From positions 310,001 to 374,000 of the forward strand of contig NW_017386079.1 of NCBI RefSeq assembly GCF_000237925.1: 64,000 bases of DNA. The letters run 5' to 3'. The DNA comes from Schistosoma mansoni. Its lineage: Eukaryota > Platyhelminthes > Trematoda > Strigeidida > Schistosomatidae. A program made the translations under genes and the position numbers. The first letter of the stretch is position 1. The number at the start of each line of letters is the position of its first letter. Below, one piece after another: positions 32,501 to 44,739 of this stretch. The notes beneath the pieces are model-generated. The model was not told the origin of the DNA, searched no databases, and saw only the letters and a list, made by a program, of their open reading frames with translations.

Positions 32501-34386
32501 GTTAACTTACTTCAGGCTATTCAGGCAGCTGAGTCCTTTGCGGTAATTTCAGAGGACAAGAAACCTACTTTAGATTGCAGCCAATGGCCATTATTGTTGA
32601 AAGTAGGTAACTCATAACCACCCTTCAGACTCCTAGAATGTTCATCTTATGAATGTACGCGAGTGTCATTTCGAGGCTGACACAACAGGCTACTCACCTT
32701 TACACAGACCTCTGGATGAATACATCAAGTTTGTCTGAACCATCTCTGTAACTTTTAAGGAGTGGAGTCATCAACCTCGACAAGCCATGCAACCCATCAT
32801 CTCATGAAGTTGTTGCGTGGGTGAAAAGAGCCCTTGGAGTCAACAAAACCGGTCATAGTGGCACTTTAGACCCCAAAGTTTCTGGTATGGCAACTTCGCT
32901 CTTAATGCCTCAGGTTGTCTTATTGTCTGTATCGATCGTGCTACTAGGCTTGTAAAGTCTCAGCAAAGTGCTGGTAAAGAGTATGTATGCATATTTAGAC
33001 TTCACGAGTCCGTGGATGAGATCAAAAAGATACAAAAAGTGAGCGGTTTCTAAACTTATTAGAATTTTTGTATCGCGGTTGACACAAGACTGACCTTTGT
33101 CCCTTATTGATCGTCTACAGGCTGTAGAAGGGCTGACTGGAGCATTATTCCAGAGACCCCCGCTAGTTGCTGCTGTTAAGCGCCAGCTCAGAGTTCGTAC
33201 AATATACGAGTGTAAACTTTTGGAGTATGAAAAAAGTAAAAATTTGGGTAAGTCTTATGATCTTGCTCCACTAAATTTAGGGCTAATNNNNNNNNNNNNN
33301 NNNNNNNNNNNNNNNNNNNNNNNNNNNNNNNNNNNNNNNNNNNNNNNNNNNNNNNNNNNNNNNNNNNNNNNNNNNNNNNNNNNNNNNNNNNNNNNNNNNN
33401 NNNNNNNNNNNNNNNNNNNNNNNNNNNNNNNNNNNNNNNNNNNNNNNNNNNNNNNNNNNNNNNNNNNNNNNNNNNNNNNNNNNNNNNACTTAAGGCCTCA
33501 TCGTATGAACTGATCTAGTTTTAGTCCCAGCAATGTAGTAGGTACTATTTTACAGATAGAATTCAATGGAGTCAAATATAACTTAGTCAATCGGTTATAC
33601 GCAACGTAGAACCTGATACATGTGTAACCATTTGAAAGGTCACATAGAATATGGCAAGTCGCCCGTCATGTAAAAGATGACAATCCTAAAATCAGTAAAT
33701 AGTCCTAAAGCATGTATACAAGAGCATCAAAGGTTGACGTCAAGATGCTTTACTTGTGACTGGTGAGTCACAGAATTGTCACTGGTATCTGGGATAAAAA
33801 ATGGGGCTAAAAACTCTATATATTTGGTGCTGATAACCTCAACTTGATATCATACGTTTTGAAGTAAAAAGTAAATGTGTGCAACTTGCTGAGTACATAT
33901 CTAAATATTGTGCTACTTGTCGCGTCTGTAATACCGAGGACAACCGAATCGCTTGCCATACAAATACGATATCTAGGTGATTCCGAAAGATCTACATATA
34001 ACGCGACAGTCTACAGAAATTTGACATTTTATTTTTTCCTACATGTGTGGAAGTCAGTGAAATGTATATCAAAAAAATAAAGTGGTCACGTGTGTCCAGC
34101 CTTGAAACCGGCTTATCAGCCAATAGAGGTAGAGTAGAATGAATGGTGAATTCCCTAAGTCTACATGAATGCATTATTAACATACCTCATCCCCTGAACG
34201 TACAAGTGCTTGATCATGCAATTTTTCTAATGTTTCTGTGTACTGAACAGGTAAGACATGGTTCATACTAGCTAAACCCTGTCCCATCTTGATATATAAG
34301 CCTCCATTATAAAGACATCCTTTTAATATTCTGTCCGCAGCTCTCTGATGGCACTTAGCTAGTTCATCAAGATAATGTTCAGAACC
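20596..34386 (-). CDS. ADCK5: ADCK5-like UbiB-family atypical protein kinase (N-terminal exons not found)
   Basis: Minus strand, seven exons read by eye with GT-AG borders and consistent phase: 34186-34386, 30471-30734, 28027-28212, 26523-26988, 25146-25323, 23679-23867, 20596-20731. They sum to 1620 nt, 539 codons plus stop TAA at 20596-20598. UbiB motifs appear in order: KxGQ (IKMGQGL, exon 1), Ala-rich loop ([13 protein letters not shown]), VAVKVQY with the catalytic Lys, [18 protein letters not shown] catalytic loop, and LLDHGLY (DHG in place of DFG, as in ADCK1/ADCK5). The stretch [13 protein letters not shown] and WVLQDM match human ADCK5 better than ADCK1. Family members are mitochondrial atypical kinase/ATPases linked to coenzyme Q and lipid homeostasis; location here is inferred. 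Human ADCK5 is about 580 residues, so the leader and first exon(s) lie upstream of 34386 and were not recognised. Exon 4 carries a ~60-residue hydrophobic insert (see findings). The first intron contains dyskerin exons on the other strand. Confidence 0.9.
21725..22120 (-). mobile_element. LINE 3' end fragment related to 57010-57640
   Basis: Shares the CAGTCAGTCA..ACAACGTAG start and the block that on the minus strand reads MAQNRLQWR and HVGR-like sequence. More decayed; lies in the last ADCK5 intron. Confidence 0.65.
23133..23487 (+). mobile_element. Solo LTR (355 bp) with exact 5-bp TSD
   Basis: TGTTGGGTCGG..AAGACATCA; TSD CTATT at 23128-23132 and 23488-23492. A TATAAATA box lies at ~23321, and parts resemble the second LTR family. 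In the last ADCK5 intron. Confidence 0.85.
23945..24178. repeat. Imperfect foldback (MITE-like), arms ~88 bp
   Basis: Left arm GTAATTCAATTTGAAACGG..CTTAGTTGGTATATGG pairs with the inverse right arm CCATATACCAACTAAG..AAATTAGATTTCAT, around a ~60-bp loop. Non-coding; arms diverged. TSD not resolved. Confidence 0.7.
24210..24370 (+). mobile_element. Smalpha-type hammerhead repeat, single unit
   Basis: Pol III B-box-like GGGTTTGAGTCCC at ~24250, then GGGATGCAGGTACATCCAGC and the hammerhead-like core. In an ADCK5 intron. Confidence 0.8.
24289..24340 (+). ncRNA. Hammerhead-like core (Smalpha)
   Basis: ATCCAGC CGACGAGTCC TAAATAGGAC AGAACGCGCGTC then CTGGAT. Stem I, II and cleavage triplet are kept; the CTGA and CGAAA boxes each carry changes. 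Confidence 0.62.
25800..25965 (-). mobile_element. RTE (SR2-like) LINE fragment, reverse transcriptase palm
   Basis: Minus strand matches 7770-7900 closely: GTACCTGAGAAGGTTGTCAC, ACTTCGCTGCAAAGT, ACAGCTGACAG. Internal fragment, both ends missing, no open frame. It lies in the ADCK5 intron between exons 4 and 5. Confidence 0.75.
26228..26402 (+). mobile_element. Family-A SINE, 3'-truncated
   Basis: GCCTGAGTAGCTTAGTGG head with A-box-like element, then AGCACCAGTTCCCTC and AGCACGAAACCTAAG body. Between ADCK5 exons 4 and 5. Confidence 0.75.
29225..29643 (-). mobile_element. Family-C retroposon, 5'-truncated
   Basis: Tail at 29228-29252, truncated at ~29643. TSD AAGCTCTT at 29217-29224 and 29644-29651. 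Lies in the ADCK5 intron between exons 2 and 3. Confidence 0.88.
30010..30216 (+). mobile_element. RTE (SR2-like) LINE, 5'-truncated 3' end with TSD
   Basis: Covers the last ~60 codons (CCTCAGGACAGAGTGGGTTG-type region, SIGSNRRK) and a GTAAGTAAAGTAAGTAA tail. Flanked by a 13-bp exact TSD GATATTTACTTTT at 29997-30009 and 30217-30229. The intact TSD suggests a fairly recent insertion into the ADCK5 intron. Confidence 0.9.
32196..32437 (+). repeat. 242-bp direct repeat, copy 1 (dyskerin 5' flank)
   Basis: Identical by eye to 33488-33729 (offset 1292). It ends 3 nt before the dyskerin ATG and so should hold its promoter and 5' UTR. The two copies bracket the dyskerin exons and the gap. Confidence 0.95.
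32441..33247 (+). CDS. DKC1: Dyskerin (H/ACA pseudouridine synthase), 5' exons only
   Basis: Six exons: 32441-32476, 32516-32602, 32637-32728, 32760-32884, 32914-33038, 33121-33247, with introns of 39, 34, 31, 29 and 82 nt, all GT-AG and phase-consistent. The product starts MKKHKVRAG and contains [25 protein letters not shown], then [12 protein letters not shown], which carries the catalytic Asp of the TruB/Cbf5 family, then [20 protein letters not shown] and [20 protein letters not shown]. This is the dyskerin N-terminal DKCLD region plus the start of the TruB catalytic domain, about 200 of roughly 450-500 residues. Dyskerin pseudouridylates rRNA in nucleolar H/ACA snoRNPs and is part of telomerase RNP. 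A donor (GTAAGT) follows at 33248, then a 200-N gap; no later exon (rest of TruB domain, PUA domain) is seen to its right. The reading frame is clean, so this does not look like an old pseudogene; either the rest lies in the gap or this is a partial copy. Confidence 0.88.
33288..33487. other. Assembly gap (200 N)
   Basis: Exactly 200 N just after dyskerin exon 6 and its donor site. The sequence to its right is a repeat of the dyskerin 5' flank. Confidence 0.99.
33488..33729 (+). repeat. 242-bp direct repeat, copy 2
   Basis: Starts at the first base after the gap and matches 32196-32437 throughout. After AGAGCATCA it diverges into sequence with no recognised gene. Confidence 0.95.
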
Positions 34387-37300
34387 CTAAAAAACAGGAC
34401 AACACGAAAATATATATTCATGGACTTTACTTGCATGTGGGAATATGGTCATAGTCCACTTATAATCCATAGATATAAGGGTTCCAGTATAAACAGCTCT
34501 AACATTGAAATTAATAGTAGTTCGACTACTCAAATAAATACCTCAAGAACCTTTTCGCTGTCAAAACATGATTGTAGACATTTCGTTCACCCCCATTATG
34601 TAAGTAAACATAGTAGACAAAAGAGCTGAATATCGGAACAGAAAATGCCAGTCCGGAATACCTAGCGTGTTTAGTAGTTAGACCTGTCAGGCGAGACCAC
34701 CTACCACCGAACGTCATACTACCCGGATGATCATACCAAGGTCAGGCCAATCAGAAACAAGGACACAAGTGGAAGAATCTTAGGGCGCCCTATAGGAAAT
34801 AAGGCTAGGTAGGAAGGTCTAAACGTAGGGATGTAAACTTCACTTTAAAACTGCTATAGCATTAGCTGATGCTTCATATTTCTGTGGGAATTTCCTCACT
34901 TGCTGAACATCAGAAACAACAAGCCACTTGTAATAAGGTATTCGCTGTGCGCTTTTTAGCTAATGTTCCGAAACTTTAAACTTAACTGGACTGAAACGGC
35001 GAAATTTTTGTTCTCGGGAATCCACATCCAGTTATTAAAGAAGGGTTTCAGTTACAGAAAAGTTTAACTACTGTTCTAATATTCCGGGAACTTGAAAGGA
35101 GAGGATGTAAATGGACAATTGAAAGCTGCGATCACGAAACAAAACACGTATCGGCAAATTAGTCTCTGAAACAAATAGATTTGTAGATATTTGATCCCCT
35201 TCTTGACCTCGCTAGCTTTAACGAAGTTTGATGGTTGAACTCGATTTATCAACTATAATATTCATGCTTCGACTCAGCTAGGATGAACCCTTTTCACTTC
35301 TAGATGGTCAGCCTAGTAGTCCCACGTCTATCTGTCTCCGAATCTCCTCAAATATATTGTTTTCCCAGTCCTTATCATCCTCTCCCTTGTCGTGGATGTG
35401 TCGTGCTTAAAATGTTCCAATATCTGGATAATCTGGTTCTGTTATATTTTTGTGCCTTCAAATCTAGTCTCTTCAATACCATTAGGGCTGTGGCAGATTT
35501 TTTGCTCTCTATCGACAAAAAGGAAGGACTCTATCATCATAATCCTTCGTAGTAACTTTACTCGATGCATATTCTAAAATTCAACACAGCAATTAAAGAA
35601 TATGTGGTTTGTTTCGCCTATGTGATGTACAATTACTTCTGTATTTTCCGTTTTACATCATTCGAATTCTTTTCGCATCATCAACTACAACCACGAAATT
35701 CCCGTTTCCAGTTTATTCTGTTGATGGTGCCACAGGCATTGTACTTTGACAACACTTTAACCAGCAACACGTTCTATAATTGAATGGTGCCCACCCAGTG
35801 AAATCAAAAGTCAGAAGCGAGGAGGTTAGAGGATATATTTGATAGATTGTCAATATATCAAGAAGTGACTGATCTAAACTGGCTAGTGATCGCAGGAGAA
35901 GTTGAGCACGGCGTTCCCACTAGTGATCTGGTGTGGATGCATGATCAAGCGCCTTCATCTAGGTAAGTCCATTGAAACTAATGTGGTCCAATGTCAAAGA
36001 CGTACAGAGCTATTGATTTTGGGGATTTATTTACCCCTACACTGTCCATAAAACCGTGAACCTTCAAAGTAGTATATTTGGATCATTTTCTACTTAACAA
36101 CTTTACTGATGGTATTCAGCGACCAGGTTTGATTAGCTAGTGTTAGCTGAAGTGGTATAACTGTCTAATTTATCCTGCCGTATGTTGAAGATTCCGATGT
36201 GTTTATTGAGTGCATATTGATTTAAGTGCCAAGGTTGTGAAGATTTTCTAGTCTTAATACTCTATGTATGCAAATTCTTGATCGAACTTGTTTCCTTAAT
36301 CATCTACGTGTATTGATGTAAATAATGACAAATCATGAATTTTGGCGGCTAGCTCGTGTTCACGCAGTCGAAGATGAAGATAACAACAACTTTAACCGAT
36401 GTGGCATTTCTAGTAATTATAACAGTTTATTTTGTGGATTATGTCTGACTTTCCTCCTCGTTTCATTTCATCCTCCGGTTTGTTTACGACGGACAGAAGG
36501 GAATTAATTGATTGAGGCACTCCACAGCTTCAGTATTCCTTTTTCAATTCCTGACATTATCTCCGTGTAAAGGATATACCATAAAAGCTGCAAGTAGTTA
36601 ATAACAAACTTCAATCATAGGTTGGAGCACGTTACCAAGTTATACCTGTAATCTTGAGTAAACCGTTACTACCCATAAATTACGGTCCAGTGTCGACTAG
36701 CTTCACATGTGTTCGAGAGACTTAAATGTCTGTTCCTGCCTAACAAAATTATTAGTTGGCGTCACATATTCGAACAGGTAAGCTTGTTTTTACCAACTAA
36801 ACCGACACAGCAGCAGAAAAGGGTGTGAAAAAGATGAGAACCTGACAATTCATACATCTCACCAAAACAGGAATAAAGGAATATAGTGTTGATAGCAGCC
36901 CCTGAAATCTTGGAACTAGATAGGAATCCCAGTTGTTTCTCCTGTTCCATCAGCGTCTAATTCCATCACCGATTATTCTATACTAGATTATTTTGTTAGC
37001 TTACTCTTATATCGTAGTCCTCACTAACCGATCTATTGAGTATCACCCCAAAAACGCTGAGAATGTCGGCGCTCGCAACAGACCTTAAAAGATTGAGCTG
37101 TACTCCAAGTTCTAGGACTCTCCGAACACATCGTTACATTCAGACACATCTCCCGTTCATGAAAGATATAAATGCCGGAGATTTTCTGTAGAAATATGTT
37201 TAGAGTCAGTAGCAGCCTTGAGCACTCGTCCAAGAGTGACGTTATGAGACAAACAAGATAGGGCTCCTTCTTTCATGAACTAGTAGCGGTACATTTACTT

Positions 37301-38903
37301 GTCGAAGACCACCTATAAATAGAAGTATTTAGTGTTATATTATCGTATGCTCACTATAACGTCATTGAGTTTCACTTATATTAACTCACTACTTCATTAT
37401 TTCATTGATAAGTGCTCATATGCATTGTCTTACTGCAATATCGACTGATATTAAAATTGTGTTTACTGGCTTGATCGATCAAAATATCTGATCAGCCGTG
37501 TATATAGCTAGCTACTATGGCTAATCAATAAGCATCTACACCATTTACATGCCCCATTGAAATAGATTCGTTATAATATCACTCACTGGCGAACAAAGCA
37601 TTTTATCAAAGTAGACATCTTTGGGCTAGTAGTTATTGTGGGTATGGAACGAATATCTATCTGGATTTAATTTATCTTGTTCCAACAAACCCATCATAAT
37701 CTTCATCTCCATGCTTACTTGGGTCCATGAATCTAACCATTAAAGTGGCTAAGCAGAAATTCAACACCTAAGGCCACTAGTGCTAATAAAGCCATCGCAT
37801 CCAAAAATCATAATACCTCAATAGCTTAATAACTTAACCATGACATACTTGTAAGCCATATAAGTGCTCTTAATAGAGTCTGAGAAGCCTGGCATAATTA
37901 ATGACAACGATAAGTGAGTAATACCGCGCTATGATTTACAATGTATTGATGCAAACCACATATGTCATAATTTTACAAAAACACTTCAACATGTTGATAC
38001 TTCTCGATCATTAAACGTGAATAAATTTTAAGCCACCGAAAGTATTAAGCATCAGAAATGGTACTACCTGTTTTCCTCTGGCTGATCCTTAATAAGCACT
38101 ATATGCAGTCATTCATAGTAATTTTTCGGTATCGTCATACAGAGCTGTTACAACTTAACAATAAAATAATATGATTCATGCGGAAGACAAAGGTACTAGA
38201 AAGGATTCTATGAATAGGCCGACTCATGACTGTCAATAAATATAGTGTTGTTTCCCCATAGCTGACTTTATCTATCATAGGCATGATGCGTTGATCTACT
38301 GGTTGTTGCGTTTGTAAATCATTTAGAACTTTGTTAGCTTGTCTGAAGCTTTAGAGGCAAAATCATTCGGGCAAACAAAAAGTTAGGCGGCTGAGATAAT
38401 CGGAAGTCTGGAGGTCATTGTCAAATTTACTTCAGTAATAATGAACGTTTATGCAGTTATCGTAGACATGGGCTGGAAGTCAATAAATTTGAAAGTCTGA
38501 TTTCTAAGTTGTCTAGAATAATAAAGTCAACTAACTTATGAACACTAGTAATTCTTTACAATCAGGCTATGAGTACGACTGTAAATAGACAATTCATGAG
38601 ATATCAAAACACTGGGTCTAGGGCAAATGTCTCCCAGATGTACTTATGTTCATCTGATTACTGTCAGTTTTCTGTTTCGAAATTCATGAAATCATCGATG
38701 TTTTCCTTTAGTAAAAAGTTTATTTTCGACAGAAGTTCACAGTGTTGGTAGTGTAAGATCCAATCCTAAATTCCAATAGGTCTGTATGTGGTTGAATAAC
38801 TATAGTAGAAGTTTAGTAACTCGTTTCAATCGAAATCAGAACAAGGTGTTTTGGAGTAATAATGGTTCTAAATTTCATCATATATACAAATGTGCAAATT
38901 TAC
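34387..38903. other. Upstream of ADCK5: nothing recognised
   Basis: About 4.5 kb of unusually repeat-poor sequence. The ADCK5 N-terminal exon(s) and promoter may lie here, but no stretch with a fitting acceptor/donor and protein match was found. Confidence 0.5.
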
Positions 38904-39384
38904 CTAAACAAATATTACCACCCAGTTATTCAACCGACAATTGATACCAAAATATTTAATCTAAATTACAATGAATAGCAAAGTGGTAAGAAATATATGA
39001 AAATTACCGAAAACACCAAAAGGTTAGTGTTGTTCTATCCTTTCTGAATAGATCAAGTAAGATTCCGTTTGAGCGGCTGTTTTATAACACAAAATGTTTC
39101 AATATCTTGGAAAGTGCTCCAAATTACAACCAAAAAATGCACGATCCCAGTCAAAATCAAACCGCACAATCAAAAAGCGAGCAGTCAATATGGCAGCCGC
39201 CAGAATGATAACAATTAAAACAAAATACAGTTCAGTAAGGAACATAGAGACTCAATAAAAACGATAGTAAAACCAAGAAAATCAAACGTTACAGTCTTAA
39301 TTAGCATCAAAAAAGTTAAAAATATATACAAATAAAGAAAACGTAAGGAAGAAATCACAAATGTATGCATGGAGGGATTTTCAC
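38904..39384 (+). repeat. Unclassified ~480-bp repeat, copy C
   Basis: Runs from AAACAAATATTACCACCCAG to CATGGAGGGATTTTCAC. Related to 48017-48467 and, inverted, to 47075-47373. No coding capacity seen. Confidence 0.75.
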
Positions 39385-41919
39385 TTTCAAAATGGATCTA
39401 ACAGGTAGTACCACCAAATTTTATCACAATTAGGACGAAATGAGGTAGAAGAAATCTCTACAGGACCAAATAAACAGCATTTAAATAAACAAACCGAATG
39501 AGGCAGTAGTTGAAATTAATATCTTTCATGGTTATACTTCCGTTCACTCAGCAAGCCTAAAGTAAATTCAGTTGTAGTATCGAAGTTAGCAGAGAACCTT
39601 TGATCAAGATTAAAACATAGTTCAAGTAACCATTAATTAAATATTTTCTGGACGAATTTTGTTGCATCTTATTCTTGTGGTGGACCAAAACGTATGATAA
39701 CCAAAAATTAGTAACAAAAATATTACGTCTAACGTTTATGTATCAGTTAACAATTAAAAAGTTAATTACGCACAAATAAAAAATAAGGGACGTTACTTAA
39801 GTCTTCAGGCTATTACGTGTTCGGCTGAGTTTGGTCCAGATAATCCACAATTATAAAAGATTAGTAATCCCAATATGGACGATATGGATCCAGTAAATTT
39901 ACCAAGTGTAGAATTCAATAAGAATGTCACGACTGTTTATAAATATAGATGATATGCAATGAATATTTCATTTAACATATTTGCAGATATAGCAGAACGA
40001 TGCAATGTGAATTAGAGTGTATTTACTGAGGAGCAGTAACAGTGCCGCGATATGTTGTACTCAAAACGGAAGGAAGTCAAGTTACAAGTGTTCAAAGTAA
40101 TACACTTAAATAACAAGTACAATTGTTTAATGCTAAAAAGTACAGAGTATGAAAATACACAAAATACATGCAAAAACTATGAAAAATTATTTACAAAATA
40201 GGTTTTATAGTCCTATCTCCACATTCTGTATTGCATGGTAAAGGGTAGTTTTGTTTAATAATAATAATATATTTCTGCAATAGCAGGTACATGCCATTTT
40301 TACAGGCATGATCTACAATTTACAACATATACTGGTTCACAGTATGCATCCCAAGCAAGGTTGTTTAGTAATTATAATCTATAAAAGTTGATAGCAGTTC
40401 ATTCGTCCACATATAATGTGTTTTCATAAGAATAGATTCCAAAGGGGCATAGCGTCCACGTTACATACCAGATCCAATCTCGACAAAAAGTGTAATAGGG
40501 TTTCGGTCTTGCTAAGTATTTATGTAATGCAGCTTTTTAAGTTTATAGTTGTTATAAAGTAGGCTTGTGGAGCGCCTGGTTCGAACTATGACCTTGGGAA
40601 AGTGCGTTCGTCGAGCTTGTTCCAGATGTCAGAAGTTACATAGCCCCACCCTCAGGGCGAAATTCTGAAGAGAATAGAAAAAAAAGAAAAAAACCGAGGA
40701 GCAGCAAGGCATTTGGATATGAACGATAACCAATGCTTAACATTTGTTAGTGGAACAGATGGAGGTATGATAAATTATTAGATTAAATTGATACTAGCTC
40801 ATGTTGCAAGAGTGAACTGTGATTAGGGGCTCCAGAGGAGAGAAGGCAGTAATAAAGAACAATGAGTTGTGATATTTGTCAAGGTTAGCGTAGGTTCCAA
40901 TGAAGGAGGGAAGTCAAGGTTGGAATGAGGAAGAACAGAGAGTGCATATAGAGAGTAGAGTGTTGAGTAAAATAGCAACCATATCCTTTACAGTCAGTTT
41001 TTTTTTCATCATCCGATGCCTGCCACACAGTTTTCATGTAAACGTCCGAGTTAGCATGTTAAAGGTTGTCTTAGTAGAATAGTTAATCCAGCACAAAAAT
41101 TAGAAACATGAGTCTGAATGGTGAGTGTAGGAGAACAATCTCAATATCACAGATTGATTGACTTGTTCTCATCCATAAAGAGCCTGATACAAACAAAATG
41201 TTCTGCCCCACAAACACGGGTGGATTGAAATCATCGCCCTCACCATCAGTGCTTGCTGGTCAGTAACTCCACCCTCTCTCCTTTTGTGATGTTAGGCTCA
41301 TTTACGCTTATTTTTTGAATGTATATCATACCTCACACAATGCTCTGTGTTTCACATCCTGTTGGAAAACACTATTTCTTTAAGTACCATGTTACAACCT
41401 TATCAGACAGTTACAAATTATGGACTGTGGGTAAGGCTTCGATGCAATGTTTTTATTGACTATATAGTAAAGTGTAGGTTACGAATCAGAGTATAGGCAT
41501 TAGGAAGGGTATAGTGTAGGATATTTGTTTATCATAGTAGGCGGAAAAGTGGAGATTAATATTAGTTACAGATAAGGTAAGATAACGAGTGGTGAAATAA
41601 TATTAATGGCAAGGCAACATAGTGTACAGATGAGTAAAAAGCTGATAAATAGACAAGAAGTAACTCACACTAAATTCGCGCTGAGGTTGTTTTGTTCTAT
41701 GCTAACCGGTTGATGGGTGACAGGTTCAGTGGCTGTACGACCACTGGCAGCAGGCAGTCGATTGTGCGTTTCTTCTGACGTTTTAGGGTATTTATAAGCG
41801 TCGTTTAGCGACCGAGTATTGATAAGTCCAGTGAGTTGCCTGTCTACTTCAATTGAAAAGAATTAGTGAGGGGAAAGTATCTAATACAACTACAAGGTAG
41901 GGAAATAAGGCGATTCATT
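39385..41919. other. Possible long 3' UTR of the CR1-type LINE; otherwise unknown
   Basis: Left (3') of the LINE stop. A TAATAATAATA run at ~40257 could be the LINE's short-repeat tail, giving a ~1.7-kb 3' UTR, but I cannot fix the border. No gene seen. Confidence 0.35.
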
Positions 41920-44739
41920 CTATATATGTAGAGAGCCTATGATGTCTGTGTGGGACGTGGATGTGTTCGTTTGCACCAGATCTATGCAGGTGAGGGCTTG
42001 GTCAATGAGTCTTGCAAACGTATGTAATTTGTTTGCCATGCGTATTTCAGAAGGCAGACTGTTCCATATGAATGCGTACTTGATAAGGAAGAAGTTTTCA
42101 CGTGTTTTTGATCCGTGTTTTTCAATTTTGACTGTGGATACTTTGTCTCGAAGGTTGTATCCATGTGAGTCTTGGTAGAGAGCTACATTACATGTGGAAT
42201 AAGTAAGGTTTTTAAGGAGTCTGAAATAAAGAATTAAGTTAGACCTAAGCCTTCTTTTCCAGAGGGGTTCTAGTCCTAAGATATGGCATCTAGATTTGTA
42301 GTCAGTGAGTTCGTCGTTCTTAAGTATTTTGCGAGTGAAGTCTCGCTGTATTCCTTCCACCTTAAGTATATCAGATAGGCGTAGGTTGGAAAATAAGAAC
42401 GAGCAGTATTCGACGATGGGTCTTACGCAGGCTTTATACAGGATGATTTTAGTTTCGTTTTGAAAGAAATTACGAAGGATGAAGCCAAGCAATCTCCGCA
42501 TTTGAGATGCTTTAGTTGAGATATGTTCAGAGAAGTTAAGACTGTCAGAGTAATGTACCCCAAGGTCAGTTACTGATGTCAGTCTGGGCAGTGGGTTTTT
42601 GTTAAGTGCTAGTTTTAGTTTAAGTGACATGTTTCCAATGCATAGCCAACTGCATTTCTCTGTGTTGAGCTCTAGCCCCCAGCGTTTGCACCAGTCGTCT
42701 ACTTTGTTGAGTTCATGTTGGATCGTTTGCATAGTACTACGTACATCACCAATGTCAGTTTTATAGATGACTTTTAAGTCATCAGCGTAGAGGTAGGTCT
42801 TACCTGTGGTAAAGCACTTGCATATATTGTTGATATAAATTATAAAGAGCAATGGACCCAAGACACTACCCTGCACAACACCACTGGTTATTGGTCGAGG
42901 TGTAGATGTTGCAGAGTTAATCTTGGTTATTTGGTATCTGTTTGTGAGGAAAGACTTAATCCATTGCAATAGGGGGTTTATAATTCCAACTGACTGGAGT
43001 CTGTTGATTAGAAGATTATGGAGTAATTTATCAAAGGCTTTCTTTATATCGAAATAAAGTATAATCACTAGCTTTTTCTGGTCATGAATGCGAGTAACCT
43101 CGTTAAAGAAGTCTATCAGACATGTACTACATGATCTTGTTCTAATGAAAGCATGTTGTGATGGGTCTATTAGATCTTCCTTAGGTAGGTGATCTGATAG
43201 TTGACTTTGTATCACTTTTTCCATTATGCGCGAAATAACTGGGGTGATATCTATAGGTCTGTAGTTTCCGACCAGGTTTCTCGGTCCTGATTTGTGTTTG
43301 GGAAGAACATACGTTACCTTCCAGGCTTCAGGATATATACCCGCCTCTAAAGATAGTGTGTATATTTTGAGCAATAACGTATGTATATCCGGCCCCGACA
43401 TTTTATAGAGAATTGATGGTATATCATCGGCACCAGAGCTCGCATTCGGCTTAAGGGTTTTGATGGCGGTATGTATACTCCTAATGTCAAAGTTTATGGT
43501 GCTAATATAGCTTTTGCTTATGCATTTTATGTTAAAATCTGGGGCATTAGATGTATTCCCGTTTTGTGAAAACCATTCACTTAGCAGTTCGCATATGACG
43601 GTTTGGTCATAGTACGTCACGCCATCGTGCAGTAAAGAGTGAATGTTGTGATCTTCGTTCTTTCTCATGCGTTTTGCAAGAAGCCGACATAAGTTTTGGA
43701 CTTTAGATGCAGCTGTGAGCGCAGTACGTTCTTCTGTCTGTTTAGTTTTGTTGTGATGACTTTGCACTCCTTCAAGTACAGAGTATACCTGGTGAAGGGC
43801 ACTAAAGTCTTTTGATATAAAGTACGTCTTTCTTAGTTTTCGTAGCTTAGACTTAGCCTTTTGGTTGATGTAGAGAGCAACTGTTTTGAAAGCAATTTTA
43901 GAAGGGATGGTAGTGTCTAGTGCAGATTTGGTGGTAGTATTGAATATTTCCAGTGTTTCTAAAAGGTTATCACTGGCGAAGAAAGTGTTCCAGTCAAAAT
44001 GCTTCATAAGAAACCGAAAATTACTCCAGTCGGCATTTGCATAGTCTCTATAGTGGAAACACGTATTTAATGTCTTTAATTTTTTGCGCTTGGCAAGAAT
44101 CGGAAGGGTGCAGAAGACTATTTTATGATTGCTGTTATGGAACTTCTCGCCAACCACCACTGATGTTGGTGTGACTTTGTGACAGAATATCAAGTCAAGA
44201 ATGTTGTGATTTCGGGTAGGCAGGTTAACATGTTGCTGCCAACTGTGTATGTCTAAGAACCTTAGTATTCCTTCGTAGCACGGTGGGCCAGAATGTGTCT
44301 TCCAGTTGATGGTTGGAAGGTTGAAATCATCACAGACAATTTTGTAGGCGAAGTCAAGCGAGGCAGCCTTAGCAAATGACTCACTTATAATGGTGTCAGT
44401 CAGACTGGGGGTATTCGAAGCTCGATATATACATCCGATTAGTATTTTACATTCAAGGGTGTGTACAGTAAGCCATATCGAATCTAGTACTTTACTGAGG
44501 ATATGATCACTAAAGATTTCCGCCCTCATGTTTTTTGATGCATATATGAGACAACCGCCACCCTTCTTGGTGACTCGGCCACAGCGGAAGAGCTCATACG
44601 TGTCTATTTGGAGGTATGTGTCTGTGATATCGGAGGACAACCAACTTTCCGTTATCAAAACAAGTGAGGGGTTGCGTAAAAATAATAGGGCGCGTAGTTG
44701 TGTCATCTTATTCTGAATAGATCGGGTATCGATTAACAT
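41920..44739 (-). mobile_element. CR1/Jockey-type LINE, intact ORF2 (endonuclease + reverse transcriptase)
   Basis: A 939-codon uninterrupted frame. Residues ~1-220 form an APE-type endonuclease: DTRSIQNKM, LITESWLSS, GGGCLIYAS, CIYRASNTPS, CDDFNLPTINW (usually GDFN), NILDLIF and NSNHKIVF (usually SDH). Residues ~450-720 are the reverse transcriptase: YRPIDITPVISRIMEK, FDIKKAFDKLLH, SGVVQGSVLGPLLFIIYIN, YADDLKVI with the catalytic pair, and the LGVHYSDSLNFSEHI thumb region. The tail LYKACVRPIVEYCSFLF is typical of CR1/Jockey LINEs. Length matches the family. The frame is open upstream of the ATG too, so the true start is uncertain. ORF1-like sequence lies upstream. The copy looks young and may encode active protein. 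Confidence 0.92.

Noticed and set aside
33097-33287. Protein start [15 protein letters not shown] at 33097
   Set aside because: The first residues are intron sequence; the dyskerin exon begins after the CTACAG acceptor at 33120.
30719-34386. ADCK1 as the name of the kinase gene
   Set aside because: [13 protein letters not shown] and the [23 protein letters not shown] stretch fit ADCK5 better.
35304-35783. Hydrophobic frames at 35.3-35.8 kb as a membrane protein
   Set aside because: Short, overlapping in different frames, no splice context or family match.
41939-42178. Plus-strand frames within the LINE
   Set aside because: Shadows of the minus-strand ORF2.
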